From positions 39,012,045-39,076,044 of the forward strand of contig CM068592.1 of assembly GCA_035048485.1 (NCBI GenBank): DNA of 64,000 nucleotides, given 5' to 3'. A model generated the notes under the pieces. That model worked only from the letters and a program-made list of their open reading frames with translations. It searched no databases and was not told where the DNA came from. Shown in pieces: positions 1 through 12,592 of this stretch. The translations under genes were made by a program, and so were the position numbers. The stretch's first letter is position 1, and each line of letters opens with the position of its first letter. This DNA comes from Pteria penguin (lineage: Eukaryota; Mollusca; Bivalvia; Pterioida; Pteriidae).

Positions 1-135
1 ATGCATGGCACGTTAAAGATCCCTCACTCCTTCGGGTGGGTCCGTTGCAAAGGTCAAAATTGTATGCCCCGCATCAGGCAGATGCCGTCACCATATACGT
101 GAAATATTTGTGGTGTGACGTAAAACAAAAGTCAA
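1..135 (+). repeat. SINE 3' body (tRNA head lies outside window)
   Basis: The stretch from ATGCATGGCACGTTAAAG to the CAATCAATCAA tail matches the reverse complement of 61114-61260, where the same SINE is complete with its tRNA-like head. Only the body and tail are in the window. The tail runs directly into the reverse-transcriptase fragment that follows. Confidence 0.75.
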
Positions 136-139
136 TCAA

Positions 140-600
140 TCAACTCAGGACGAAGTTTTCGTATTTAGAGCATGTCCTGCTATAGCGTTTAAGTTGTGAA
201 AAGAAGATGCCATATGCGGGAGAGGAAGGTATGTTGCTACTCAGAAAAGGGAGGTTGGTAATAATGAAATTGAAATCGTCACGTTTGTCATAGATAGAGG
301 TTACTAATGAACCATTGTCACTAATTGATAGCAGTATATCAAGGTATGAAGCAGAAGATGCGCTCTCTGTAGTATCTTTTATCTCGAGTTCCTTTGGATA
401 TATGATGTTCAGGTGATCCCCTAATACAGGGTTCTTAATCGACAAAAATCATTGATGTATCTGTATCTTAAGTTAAACCGAGATGCTAATTGTTTATTGC
501 CTTTAAAGAGCAGCGACTGTATGAATTCTGCTTCGTAAGAGTACAAAAATATGTCGGCCAGAAGAGGCAATTAGTACCCATAGGAATGCCAACAATCTGT
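140..600 (-). pseudogene. Penelope-like reverse transcriptase fragment
   Basis: Read on the minus strand, 600 to 560 gives a FGGKVFQQIVGIP-like segment (the RT block before the catalytic region). After broken sequence, 445-140 gives an open 101-aa stretch with YPKELEIKDTTES and SIYDKRDDFNF motifs. These blocks are familiar from a very abundant bivalve RT family that I would place near Penelope-like elements by its LYATIPH and GIPIGTNCAPP blocks. Frame breaks between the blocks and missing ends make it non-functional. The classification to Penelope-like is from memory of motif style, not from a search. Confidence 0.6.
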
Positions 601-1189
601 TGGAACACTTTCCCACCAAATATCACAAAAATATTATCTATTTGATTAGATTGGTTTTATCTACTGATACCAAAGTAGAGATAATGCTCATATCTAACAT
701 AAAGAAAACTGCTAATATCACAGGATTCCGCTCCCATTGTAAATGTTTTCATTGACGAATTCTTCACTTTAGGGTATTAATAAATTACGTTTAGGAAAGA
801 ACACGTCATGTGACGATCTAATATTCCGGTGCACATGCTTGATGTGTTAGTCAGACAGCATCGCATTCAAGATCCTACCATACCGTTTAGTTATTTGAAA
901 TATTTCTTAACTTGCTTCCTTGCTAACAAAGCTTGTAAACAACTTTAAGTTTGGTCCTGTTTCCTGAAGTTTTGCAGATTTAAAACTGTTTGTGTTAATT
1001 GTTTATACGTCCAGAACCCGAATAATTAGAGTATTTATTCCTCAAAATAACATCATAGTTTTCAAATCACACAAAATAACTATTATTATTTAATAACTTG
1101 ACATATTTTCTCTCTTTGAGTGACAAAAGAGGGTAATTTCCATTATTTTTATGCATTTTGTTTGTAATACGCAATCTCATTGGCTGCAG
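601..1189. other. No gene seen
   Basis: AT-rich sequence with no coding potential or clear repeat structure that I can identify. It probably includes decayed 5' sequence of the flanking RT element. Confidence 0.5.
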
Positions 1190-1450
1190 TTTTTGATATG
1201 ATGTCATGATACCCTGAAGTTTTTGACTTGTGACTTCACCATACCCTACAGTTTTTTATATGACGTCTCTGTGATTAGCGACTTGGTTTAGAAAACAGTA
1301 ACTCTGTGCGTATTGCCTCTGGTTGTAATTATTTTCATCAAATGAATTAGAATGCGGTTACCATGCTATAGCACCTGGCAGTGAAACTCGATTTCTGACA
1401 GGGTATTCGCCGATACCCTGTCAGTCTTTGTAAACACTCGCATGGTAACC
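1190..1450 (+). repeat. Dispersed repeat with 11-bp-arm palindrome
   Basis: This segment is matched, in reverse complement, by 63050-63300. Shared stretches include TTGTAATTATTTT, AACTCTGTG and a hairpin with arms TGACAGGGTAT/ATACCCTGTCA and a 6-nt loop at 1396-1423 (63058-63085 in the other copy). No ORF is present. It looks like a non-autonomous element; its superfamily is not determined. Confidence 0.65.
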
Positions 1451-2040
1451 CCTAATTACATGTATATTAACAATAATCCTTGTAAACTAAATCAAGCTGT
1501 AAATGGGTTATTTAAATTACAGCAACTGCACCACAACCGACGACTTCTCCTACGACAACAACCATCTCAGTCACCACTACAACAGCAGGAAAAGACTCGG
1601 ATGATGATAACGACTTTAGTAAGTCTTATGATTAATCATTCCTAGATTTCTATGTGGAAGATTTTAGTTGGTAAAATGAATTAAAGAGTGATGCAAATGA
1701 ATGCATCTCCTCACATAAACTGCGGTGTTCTAACACTGGAAGCCAAATGGATTAAAATTCCCCTCACATTGGAACTGTAATAATGCGAATTGATGTCATT
1801 TTGATCGATTTGACTAATTAATTACAACAATAGATATGGGTACCGACAGCTTTCTGACGTTTTGTGTTACATCCCTGTAGGAAAGAAATTATAGATAAAA
1901 GTAAACTGATATGAAAAGTTAAAAGTTATGTTAGCGTGGTAGGTAATTATTTGCATACGTGTTTAATCTCCAGCTTACTGATGAAGATAAGTATCCGATA
2001 TATTGATAAATAGATATAGAAAATATATACATTTTAATTT
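1451..2040. other. No gene seen
   Basis: AT-rich sequence with no supported gene. A short ORF at 1442-1645 has low-complexity Gln/Ser content and no recognisable domain. Confidence 0.4.
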
Positions 2041-3335
2041 TGTGCACCAGATGCGCATTTCGACAACTTATGTCTCTTCAGTGATGCTCGTGGCCGAATG
2101 GTTAGAATTCTCATAATATATAAACATTTGAAGAACAGTATTGAAAGAAAAAAGAGGAGTTACCGGCTCAGTTATGTGGCAGAAGTCACCACGGAGCTAC
2201 ACAATACATGAATAAAAATAATATACTAGAACATATAACACATTACAAAAATATTTGATTGTAGTGCAATTACGATACCGACTTAGGACGGTCATTTAAT
2301 TTGACAAAAGCCAAACAAATGGTGTGGTTAACCGGTTTATGGGCCCACCTTCCCACTCACTGTAACAGCAGAACAATCAAAGGACGTACATTTAAAAATT
2401 TATAAATAATCCCCCATGTAAAGAACAAGGGTCAACAGGTATCGCATATTGAGAGATCATAAAAATATAAACACGTAAGGTATTGTAAAACACATAATGG
2501 TATAAAAAAAATATGTGACATCAACATAATAAACCGTGCTCTGCCAGCCTGAAAGTGAGCTAAGACCCTAGATCTGTAGGAGTCCCGACTAACAGTCAGA
2601 GGGGACGAGGTTCAGGACCATGTCTCCTCTGAAAGAGGTTCGGACAAGGCCCGTCATATAGTCCCCACCGCCGTGTTAGTCAGCGTGCAACGTTCAAGTA
2701 GAAGTCTGCATAAGGCTGTAGAGGGGCCAAATACAAGACCTATAGTCTTTTTGATGATCTCAATATAATATTGTCTATTTAGAAGACGTTTGACTATTTT
2801 ATTACATGATACATTTTACTTTCCTTAGTTTATATACGAGATCACCGTAAAAATTAGGATGGGAAATTCCATTGGATACATACTGTTGAAAAGAAATATT
2901 TCCAAATTTCTGAATAAGATCTGAAAAATTTGCCGAATGTTTTTCTTAGCTTATGATATCTGTAACCCTGAGTTAAAAGTTTAGTAGTAATTTGTAAATT
3001 TCGTTTAGGAAAGTCCAAAACATCGGTGCAGCCTCTGACAAATCGAACTAATTGAGATATATAGATACCATATGATGGGAGTCGAGGGACATCGCCATCC
3101 AAGTAAGGGAAATTTACAATAGGAAATCCAAAATCCTCACGTTTATCATAAATATTAGTATATATTAGGTTGTTGATAATTTTGATGTTTAAATCTAAGA
3201 AAGGTGTAGATTTATCTCAAGTAGTAGCTTTATTCAATGTGAGCTCTGGTGGATATATTTCTGATATAAATTGTTCGAATTCAGGGTTGTCGATTACCAA
3301 AATGTCATCCAGTGAACCAAAGATATATCAGAACA
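2041..3335 (-). pseudogene. Penelope-like RT C-terminal fragment with 3' region
   Basis: On the minus strand, 3330-3100 reads, with frame breaks, as the post-catalytic part of the same RT family (an IYPPELTL-like block). 3102-2854 is open with PRLPSYGIYISQLVRF and NLQITTKLLTQGYRYHKLRK, the conserved C-terminal block. 2041-2760 is the non-coding 3' side: the TGTGCACCAGATGCGCATTTCG motif family recurs at 3350, and 2262-2600 recurs near 51110-51450. No intact RT core is present. Confidence 0.6.
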
Positions 3336-3359
3336 TATATATGCTGTAATTCTGTGCAC

Positions 3360-4368
3360 CTGATGCGCATTTCGACAACTTGGATAACCATGGTCCTCTG
3401 GTAGTACGTCATTATGGCACCGTAAACAGTGGGCCATGGTTAATGATAATTGATGTCTGGGACTAAGTCTATATGATACTCACAACAAGGTTACCACTTC
3501 GGATAACCATGGTCCTCTGGTAATACGTCATTATGGCACCTTAAGTTGTATACCCTATGTTCGCATATTATATGTAAATTCATTCTGAATTGTTTTGATC
3601 ATATATGCAAGCCTAAAACATATTTTCAAAAGGCCCGTGCAAATGCTGTAATCAAATTCGTCGTATGAAGTGAGATAAGGCTGTCTAAAACGCGATGTTT
3701 GTAAACAGAATGTTTACAATGAACTTATCACGTGATCTATTTCGAGAGGCGCATCATGGAACCGAGGTAAACAAACTTAAAAGTCTGCATTCAAGTCTGC
3801 TAAAGTTGGTATTTACTGAAATTATTTTCTTTTGGAGTCTTCCTTCATCGAATTTATTTTGATTAAATTGCGCATGCGCTAAATCAGGTAATGGTTGTAT
3901 TTATGGAATACCCTCTTTATTTACGAAGTATTTTCTTTTTATTTTGATATCTCCGACGGTTTCAAGACACATGTTTTAGCGCAAAGTTAATTACTTCAGC
4001 CATACGAGAAAAATACAGTTTTTGTTTTACATGCCCTAATTTCTAAAAATTATACCGAATTGTAGGGTATACAACTTATAACAATGTGCCACGTTCATAA
4101 TTATTGATCTCTGGGACTACGTCTTTATGGTATCCAAAACAAGGTTACCACTTTGGATAACCATGGTCCTCTGGAAATAAAAGGCAGGTGCTCTTGAAAA
4201 GTGAGCGTCATAAATATTGCTGGCCATACCACGTAAATACTTTCTGAAGCTGTATTACTACAGAGAAACGGGAAATATTTTGGCTTCTGGTGTTATTGAC
4301 AATCACCTAGAGTAACAGAGTGTAACGGATCATTATACAACGTGGTAGACTCAGAGTTAGAGTGAAGG
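3360..4368. repeat. Scattered minisatellite-like units, no gene
   Basis: Copies of a GGATAACCATGGTCCTCTGG block followed by a TACGTCATTATGG-type tail occur near 3383, 3502 and 4156. They resemble the 7.7-8.4 kb array units (CATGGACCTCTGG...TACGTCA). The rest of the interval has no recognisable feature. Confidence 0.45.
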
Positions 4369-4371
4369 TTA

Positions 4372-6378
4372 GGGACCATGCAATATTTATCACCGGGGTG
4401 GGACCGGTGCATTTGGAAGTTTGATTTTAAAAATGTATGTGTCCCATGCATACTGCTTTCAAAAAAAGGAATTCTCCCATATCAATTTTAAGAGAAAAAA
4501 GTACATGTCCCATCACAAATCACATTGTTTGGTATAGTTTTAATGTTTATGTATGTATACACATCTTATCAGCTAATACACAATAAAAAATGTATGTACA
4601 TGTATGTGTATTTGGAAATATCCATAAGTAAATTACTTTTCCTAAAGCATTGTGTAATTTATAAATTGTAAACAAATATATTACATATCATTTACTCAGA
4701 CGAATAAAAATGATTTAATAACAAAACTGTGCAAAAGAAGCATGCATAACTATGTCATTATAAATTGTGACCCCTGGCCATACTTCCTAAGTCTTTTTCT
4801 ATCACACAAACGAATACTAGGCAAAGTTATCATCATTATTAAACCTTACATATGATACAATCACAAAGGGTATCTTTATAAGCACAAATTTATGACATTG
4901 CTTCATGAAGTTACAAAGAGTAATCTTCCAATCTCAGTGGTAAACGGATGGAACGGTGTGATGTATATGGGAACAACAGTCAGAATTTCATATTCACTTT
5001 GTTCAGATTCACTTTCTTATATCTTTTATGTAATAATTCTTGCGATTGTATGACTTTATGTATTGGATGATATTTCAATCATTTATTTTTATGTTGAAAG
5101 CCAAAGGGTGCATGCATGGTTGTTTTATGATTTTGTTTAAGTTTATCGAGGTTTACTTTTATTCTTATGTTATGGTTATCCATGTTTTAGATGTTCAAAG
5201 TTTATTAGATCATAAAAAAAACCAAGAGGTCCAAGCGGGCCTATTATCGCTCACCTGATATAGATGATAAGTCATGCAGGAAGGAAGAATTCATTTCTTT
5301 TTACATTACTGTGACTAAGTGAACACAAATATTGAAAATATGTCAAATTATATTTCAGACCAGAATAAAAAACATTTTTTGCATATCCATTCAGGTGATT
5401 TTAATTTATATCAAGCATTTGCTTTGTCTCAGCAAGATGTTATTCAGGGCAACAAGGTAGTCATTTTCTTTAGGTGGGGCCTTTTGTTGACTGATTTCAA
5501 GTCTGGGTCATGAAAAACAATTGTTTCAAATATTGTACAGATCCAATTCAAAATGGCCTAATTTCATATGTTGAGTGTTGAGAAACATCTAAACACTTAT
5601 TTAGATGTGTAAAGAAATGAAAAAAAAATTGGCTACTGCGGGATTTGATCCGCTACTCTCCATATTTTAATTACCCAGTAGTATATGTACCATTGTGAGA
5701 CCAAGTTTTTAGACATGGTGGCATTATCTGTTGACCAATTTGGATGAAATGTACAAAATTGATAGAGGACCTATAGTACTTTATGTATACCATGTTTCAT
5801 TAAAATATTTCATGTGGTATAACAGCAGAAGTTAAAAATGTGAAGAACACCCTCATTTGGAAGTCTTAAAAACTTCATAGAAAATCCAAAAAACTGAGAT
5901 ATTCACAAAATTCTTTCACAATAATATTCCTTACCATAATTACGATTAAAATAGTCATTAAGAAATCAATATCAATTAACTGAAATACGTGACACTTTTC
6001 TGCATTGAAATTACTAAGTCCAGAAACACGTCAAAAAAGCTTTAATTTCTATTTGACAAATCTTAACTCCGAATGCAATTGTAGTATGCGACTTTGAGTA
6101 CATCATTTATACAAAGTTTGATCCAGATCTGCAATGCAGTTCCACAGAAGAAGTCGAAAATGTGAAAAAGTTAACGACAGACGGACAGACGCACTATGAC
6201 TATAGCTCATTTCAGCCTTTGGCTTAGGTGAGCTAAAATCAGTGCATTGTTTTAAGTAGTTATCCCATGCAGAATCTCTATGAAAAATCTCTCTGTCCCA
6301 TGTATGGTCATCAAAACAATGTAAGTCCCTTCACATTTTGCACCGATCCCACCCCGGTGATAAATATTGCATGGCCCC
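4372..6378. mobile_element. Harbinger-like non-autonomous element with TTA duplication
   Basis: The ends are inverted copies: GGGACCATGCAATATTTATC at 4372, and its complement ending at 6378 with one mismatch. The match continues through the GGGGTGGGA-C/T-CGGTGCA block, about 40 bp in all. TTA flanks both sides (4369-4371 and 6379-6381). G-rich ends with a 3-bp TTA duplication fit PIF/Harbinger. I see no transposase. A further element (5217-6238) is nested inside, and a third copy of the left end starts at 63592. Confidence 0.7.
5217..6238 (+). mobile_element. Nested bivalve repeat with CTCACCTG/CAGGTGAG-type ends
   Basis: It starts with AAGAGGTCCAAGCGGGCC and GCTCACCTG and ends with GACGGACAGACGCAC...TTAGGTGAGCTAAAA. 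Related copies in this window are at 19136-19648 (-), 26890-27066 (+), 28943-29632 (-), 30993-32150 (-) and 34083-36714 (+). No protein is encoded. It sits inside the Harbinger-like element, so it inserted later. Confidence 0.65.
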
Positions 6379-6381
6379 TTA

Positions 6382-7670
6382 GTCTATTGACTATATAACT
6401 TTCCTTGCTTTACTTTGGCACTCTGTTGTAGACTTGACATACACTATTATAAAAATATACTTTTTGAGAAATATATTAATACAAGGGGATTTCCCCTCTG
6501 ATTAGGACACCTGGTCCATTATATAATGTCCAAAGACCCAGTCCATCATGGGTCGTAGTACTAGTACCATAACACGATGGCATTGGTCACATATGTCCGC
6601 TCTGACTGCAAGTTTTCTCTTTTTCTAGGGTGGTTATTATCATGAACCTATGTAGAGAGCCTTGAGTCCAGTTTATACAGACATTACACGCGTTAAAACA
6701 TATTACTCAATGTATTTAAACATTTATCTATAATCATTTTATGCTTTTAACAGGAAGGTAGAAACGAGGTAATATTGAAATACATTGAATAACAAAGACA
6801 ACAATTTGATGATTTTAAACATGTTCTATTCGACAGATGAAACAGCGGTGGTGTTGATCCTGATAGTTTTGATGTTGGCGTTAGCAAACATGCCTGCTCT
6901 CGGTGTCCCCATGCCAAACATGCCAATTTTTGGTGTCCCCATGCAAAACATACGACCAATTTACTTCTTGTAAAGGTTGAATTCAGTGTAAGACTTGGTA
7001 ATAAAGCATCTGAAGAATGTCAAAAGTATTTCTGTCTTCTTTTGTTATTGGAATTTGCTCCTAGGTTTTCTTTCTTAGGATAAGACTGTTAAAACGGAGT
7101 TCCCTTCACGGTAGACGTAGCAAATTCATTGTCCCTAAATGCTTTCGATGTGTCAGTGGCATATTTCATAATGCCTGTATATTGCCACCATAACCGTGGT
7201 ATTATCTTAATATAACGTTAACCAAGATTCAAACAAACAAATCTAATTTTCTACAAAACATATAACTATCATTCATACTTCTTTAGATATACATAAATAT
7301 TTTGTTAAATGACACACAAGTGGTATGGATATGTCTTTCAATAATATAACATTACATTTCCTAGTCCAAGATGCAGACACTGACCTCTGAAACAAAAACA
7401 TATTACAAATGGCTAGAATTTCCTTTCGATATCAGTTATTCTAGTTATCGATTCAGGTGTGACAAAGGCTTTCTGACAATTAAGAGGACATTATTATTAT
7501 CCAGTGTGGTCATGCGTTTGAAATCTGTTGTAAACGGTTGTATATGTTTTCCTTTTTCATAATGTAGACAACATAATTCAATGCTACTATAACGATAACG
7601 TGAAAGTGCTATATACTCTGAATTCATAAATGGTTGTAAAATGGACCTACAGCACTAAGTTACTATTGTA
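6382..7670. other. No gene seen
   Basis: Short ORFs at 6747-6973 and 7371-7627 overlap each other on both strands and lack recognisable domains. I find no repeat structure beyond a short GGTGTCCCCATGC duplication near 6903-6945. Confidence 0.4.
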
Positions 7671-8385
7671 CTCACAACAACGTACCGCATTATACAGTCA
7701 TGGATCTCTGGTACTACGTCACGGTGGTACTAACAACAACGTACCGCATTAGACAGTCATGGACCTCCGGTATTACGTCACTATTGATCTCACAACAACG
7801 TACCGCATTAGACAGTCATGGACCTCTGGTACTACGTCACGGTGGTACTAACAACAACGTACCGCATTAGACAGTCATGGACCTCCGGTATTACGTCACT
7901 ATTGATCTCACAACAACGTACCGCATTAGACAGTCATGGACCTCTAGTACTACGTCATGATGGTACTCACAACAACGTACTGCATTAGACAGTCATGGAC
8001 CTCTAGGACTACGTCACGGTGGTACTAACAACAGGGGACCGCATTAGATAGTCATGGACCTCTGGTACTACGTCATGATGGTACTCACAACAACGTACCG
8101 CATTAGACAGTCATGAACCTCCGGTATTACGTCACTATTGATCTCACAACAACGTATCGCATTAGACAGTCATGGACCTCTAGGACTTATGGTAATACGT
8201 CAAAATGGTACTAAGAAGAATGTACCGCATTAGACAATCATGGATCTTTGGTTATACGTCACTATGGTACTCACAACAACGTACCAACGTGGACATTCAT
8301 GGATCTCTAGTACTACGTCAGAATGGTGATAACAACAGCGAACCGCATTAGACAGTCATGGATCTTTGGCACTACGTCATATAAC
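7671..8385. repeat. Minisatellite, ~58-bp unit, ~12 copies
   Basis: The unit contains ACAACAACGTACCGCATTAG, ACAGTCATGGACCTCTGG and TACTACGTCACGGTGGTACT. Copies differ by substitutions and one internal rearrangement near 8180. No ORF crosses it. Confidence 0.85.
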
Positions 8386-8399
8386 AAACATTTTCTTCG

Positions 8400-9553
8400 C
8401 ATTTCGTTGCTTTCATTTAAGCAGCAATTCTTAAGTTAAAATTTATCAATAAAGGTTTAGATTTACTTAATATTTCGAATATTTTTCGTGATCATAGAGT
8501 AACACCTAAAATTCCGCAATATTTCGAGAACCTTGAACCTCCACTTACCTGTTACCAGAACAAAGACCTATCAGAAATCTTATTTTAAATTACAAGGCAG
8601 TTACATCTAAACCTAATGTTTTACACCCTATTCCACCTTCGTGTACTTGAAAAAAAATTCAAAATATGTATATAAACCGGCAAGTCCTGCCCTTACTGGT
8701 AATATATCTCTCTACTTCCAAAATCTCTGGATTCTTTTCGAACAAACATTATACTTTATATAAAAACTGGACTTGCGCTGAATTATGTAAAGCCATAGAG
8801 GTTTTGATGATAATATTAACGGGCAGTTTGATGGCAAGATTTATCAGCAAATAGTTGGGATTCCTATAGGTACTAACTGTGCACCTCCTATATCAGATTT
8901 ATTTCTATATTGTTATGAAAGGGACTTTATACACTCTATTCAGAAATCTAAACGTTTTGAACTGATTGATAAATTGAATGGCACAATTAGATATCTTGAT
9001 GACTAATCGATAATCCTGAGTTTGAAAGATATATACCTGAAATATACCCATACGAATTTCAATTGCACAAAGCTAATATTTGTGATACAGAAACACCTTT
9101 CCTATACTTAAACATCAAGATAATTAACAATAAATTTCATACTTGATAAGGGAGACTATTTTGATATTCCTATTGTAAATTTCCCTGATTTGGATAATGA
9201 TGGCCCTAGACTTCCATATTATGGCATCTATATATCTCAGTTGGTTGGATTTTGCCAGGATCTGCATTGATGTTTTGGACGTTCATATAAAAAATTTACA
9301 AATTACTTTGAAACTTTTAACTCAGGGTTACAGATATCATAAACTTCAAAAAAAAAGTTTGGCAAATTCTTTAGATCGTATTCCGAACTTTTATCTTAAT
9401 TGGGAAATATCTCTTTTCAACAATATATATCCAATGGAATTTCCTATCCCAATTTCTACCGTGATCTTGTTAACAACCTTACGAAGGTCAAAGGTTCCGA
9501 CAACTTTATTTCGTCGGGTTCCCAAATAGTTAAACGTCATCTTCATAGACAAT
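8400..9553 (+). pseudogene. Penelope-like RT, core and C-terminal part
   Basis: With frameshifts, the plus strand reads QQIVGIPIGTNCAPPISDLF at about 8848-8905, a YLDD-type catalytic motif near 8994 with a stop right after it, an EIYPYEFQLHKANI block near 9037, PRLPYYGIYISQL near 9210, and an open frame 9400-9553 ending SGSQIVKRHLHRQYW. This is the palm to C-terminus of the family seen at 140-600. The N-terminal fingers are missing. Multiple stops make it inactive. Confidence 0.65.
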
Positions 9554-10640
9554 ATTGGAATGCCAACAATCTGTTGGAACACTTTCCCTCCAAATACCAC
9601 AAAAAATATTATCTATAAGAAATTCTAACATTTGAATGATCACTTTTTCTGTATACTTGCCACTGGATTCAGACTGTTCCTCTATAAGATATATGACGTT
9701 GTGGCCGAAAACGATACCTGCCAATTCCTTTTTTGTTAAAGAAGGCGTTTTGAATAATTGATGTTATTCTGTTTTTCAGTATTTGATGAGGAATAGTTGC
9801 ATAAAGAGTCAAAAAGTCAAAAGATTTGATGCTAGTGACATTATTGAAAATAGAAGACTTTAAGTGCGCTAGAAATTCCTTTGAATTATTTAGGATCCAC
9901 ATCTGATTGATTCCGCTTCTCGAGTAAGTAGTAGAGCAGCATTCCTGAACACCATAGTTGATTTCTGTTAGAAGTTTGGTGAGTAATATGGAAACAGGCT
10001 TTTTGGAACAGCTATGACTCGATGCTGATATGGAGTTTTATGCATCTTTGAAAGAAAAAAGAGGAGTTACCGGCTCAGTTATGTGGCAGAAGTCACCATG
10101 GAGCTATACAATATGGTAGCTCGAGATCAGATTCATTTGTTATAATACCGAATGAACTGAGAACTGTCTTGTGATTAACCAATACCTCTAAAGGAGACAA
10201 ATTTTAACTGTGTAAGTTGGATTACCAGGCTTTGAATGAAGACCAAGCTCTTCTATAAGACATTTAATATAGTATGCCTTACATACGAAAGTATAATTGT
10301 TAGCTGCCTTGTCAGCAGGAACAATAATGAAATTTTCGTGAAGTCGTGAAAGTTCTCTAACGACACTGGAGTCACGAAATATAGAATAGTGTTTGTTCTT
10401 GAAAAAATGACAAATTCTTCGAACTCTTTTCTTTAGCAGACCTCTGATCGACTTCAGCCATTCAGACAGAGTGTCTAATTCAACATTCTCTTAGTCCAAC
10501 GTCTGGCATACTCTTCACATGAGTTCATAATAATATCAAACTTTTGACGCCATGTAAATGAATGTGGCTTTCTATATTTTGGGCCTTTACTTAAGGAGGA
10601 CGGATGTCGCCATAGTGAAAGTGGGGTGTTAAAACTTTAG
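9554..10640 (-). pseudogene. Penelope-like RT, N-terminal part, opposite orientation
   Basis: On the minus strand, 9902-9669 is open and reads FLAHLKSSIFNNVTSIKSFD followed by FLTLYATIPHQILKNRI, the RT fingers region. 9600-9554 gives FGGKVFQQIVGIPI, ending at the junction with the plus-strand copy. Upstream to about 10640 there is decayed N-terminal sequence with stops. It is the complementary half of the same protein family, joined head-to-head to the preceding fragment. Confidence 0.6.
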
Positions 10641-11960
10641 ATCTGTCTCGCTTGGATACTAAATAATCAATTCGTATCATTTTTACAGAATGTTATCTGT
10701 ATATGAAAAGCTTCATTTCCCATGTAGATGTTGCAGTAGACCAGTGTGCGCATGGCTGCACAGCCACAGGCATGTGCATGCAATGCATTTTGGAAAGAGG
10801 TATTTCAATCGTCAGTTTGATGATATATCTACAAACGATTGTCATTCGATTTATAAAGAACCGTCACATATAGCAGAATTTTTAATTTTTTCAACCCATG
10901 TAAAATGGCGATTTACAATTTACATCGGTAGGGGGAATCATGAGAAATTTCAATAGATAATTAACGAATTATAGAGTTATGGTTGACAATATTATAATAT
11001 ACTATGAATATTGACATAAGAAGTAAACCATACATAGAAAAATTAATTTACTTTATTCGAGTGTCGTGACTATTACTGTTTATACCGCGATCCGCCACTC
11101 ATGTTAACACATGGACAGAGGCGTCCATGTTTATACACGAATATTCGATGACCCCCAGCTTAGAAAATTCTAATTTGTGAGTGTTCGATTAAGAATTTGA
11201 AAAATCCATTGACAATCGTACATAGATGTATAATCAAACTAATCAAATTCCTTGTATGCACAAAGCTGCAGTTCAGTGCACAATTTACAAACTGCCCATT
11301 TGCCAATTCAATAGATGCATTATTTTTGAAAATTTGGGGAACTAAATATATTGAGGTATAGAAACTGGTGTGCAAAATTGTGAAAATTGATTGACAGGCA
11401 TCAAAGCAGGATAGATGGAAACTTCGAGCACCCCATTTTCATCGCAAATTTAAATGGCGCGTGTCCAATCCCCTTAAAAAATCTCTAAGCTTTTCATTGC
11501 GAACAATATAGAGATCTCCTGTCACAACATGACCACATGGATTATATTTAAACTCAGAAGAGGAACATGAACGCTCTATAGGGTTATGAAAGTCTTTCAG
11601 CTCTACACATTTCAAATTATGTTCATAGTTAAAGAGTTTGGAAGCAATTGTTGATGTATATCTATAGGAAATACTACAGGTGACTCCCTTAAGTATGACG
11701 ATGAAGTAAAGAGCCTAACGGCAAGGGCAAAATACTGAGCAAAATAAAAAATATCTCCTTTTTAATCTTGAATAAATCGGATATATAATAACGAAGGTTT
11801 ACACAGTTATGCATAAGAAATAGTGACTTTTAACTGTCTAGCGGACAAGCCTAATTACCAATGTGCAATCGACCGTAATTGGATAATTTAGCAGTCGTTT
11901 GTCTATATAGGTGCGTCACGTATAAATTTTATTTAATTTTTTGCATTGCAAGCAATCTTA
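10641..11960. other. No gene seen
   Basis: ORFs at 10690-10956 and 11160-11375 have no recognisable domain and no supporting splice or repeat context. I see nothing else in this stretch. Confidence 0.4.
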
Positions 11961-12004
11961 GACTCCTTGCAGTTACGAATATTATAAAAGTTTTGAATTA
12001 AAAT

Positions 12005-12592
12005 ATGCCAAGGCTGAGCCAAGACCAGCGTAACCAGGCAATCGGCATGTTGAACGCAGTCCAAACAGTGACCGCTGTTAGCAGGGCATTTGGTTGCATG
12101 AGAAGGACCATAACTTTATTAGTTCGTCGTTTAAGACTGACCGGCAGCGTTGAAGATCGTCCTTCAAGTAGACCACGTAAAACTACGGTCCGCGATAGCG
12201 TTGACGCATCTCCGTCAAAGTCACTTGCCATGAACTGTTACGGCCAAACGTTATGGATTCAACGCACAGACTCTCATAACAGGTTAAGGGCTAGAAATAG
12301 GGGGATACGAGCTAACAGGTCATATATCGGACAGATTCTGACGTCTGCTCATCTCAATACCCTCGTTAATTGGTGTAGACGATACTTACGTTTACTAGGA
12401 ATGACTGGAATAACGTTTTGTTTACTGACGAATCAAGGGTCAACCTTAGTCATCGTGATTGTCGAGCCAGGGTTTACCGTCGACAAGGAGAACGATATAC
12501 TGATGCATGTGTCCTCAAACGAAACAGGTTTGGCGGGGGGCAGCGCAATGATATGGGGTGGAATTATGGGCGGTGGGAAAACGCGCCTTGTA
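12005..12592 (+). pseudogene. Tc1-like transposase, 5' part (split by MITE)
   Basis: It begins MPRLSQDQRNQAIGMLNA, a typical Tc1 N-terminus with a helix-turn-helix (SRAFGCMRRTI) and the RPSSRPRKTT basic linker. A frameshift follows; the frame starting near 12418 carries the first catalytic Asp in FTDESRVNLSHRDCRARVYR. A second shift returns to the original frame for GGSAMIWGGIMGGGKTRLV. The frame stops being transposase at the MITE inserted at TA 12591-12592 and resumes at 13083. Two frameshifts make it a pseudogene. Confidence 0.85.
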
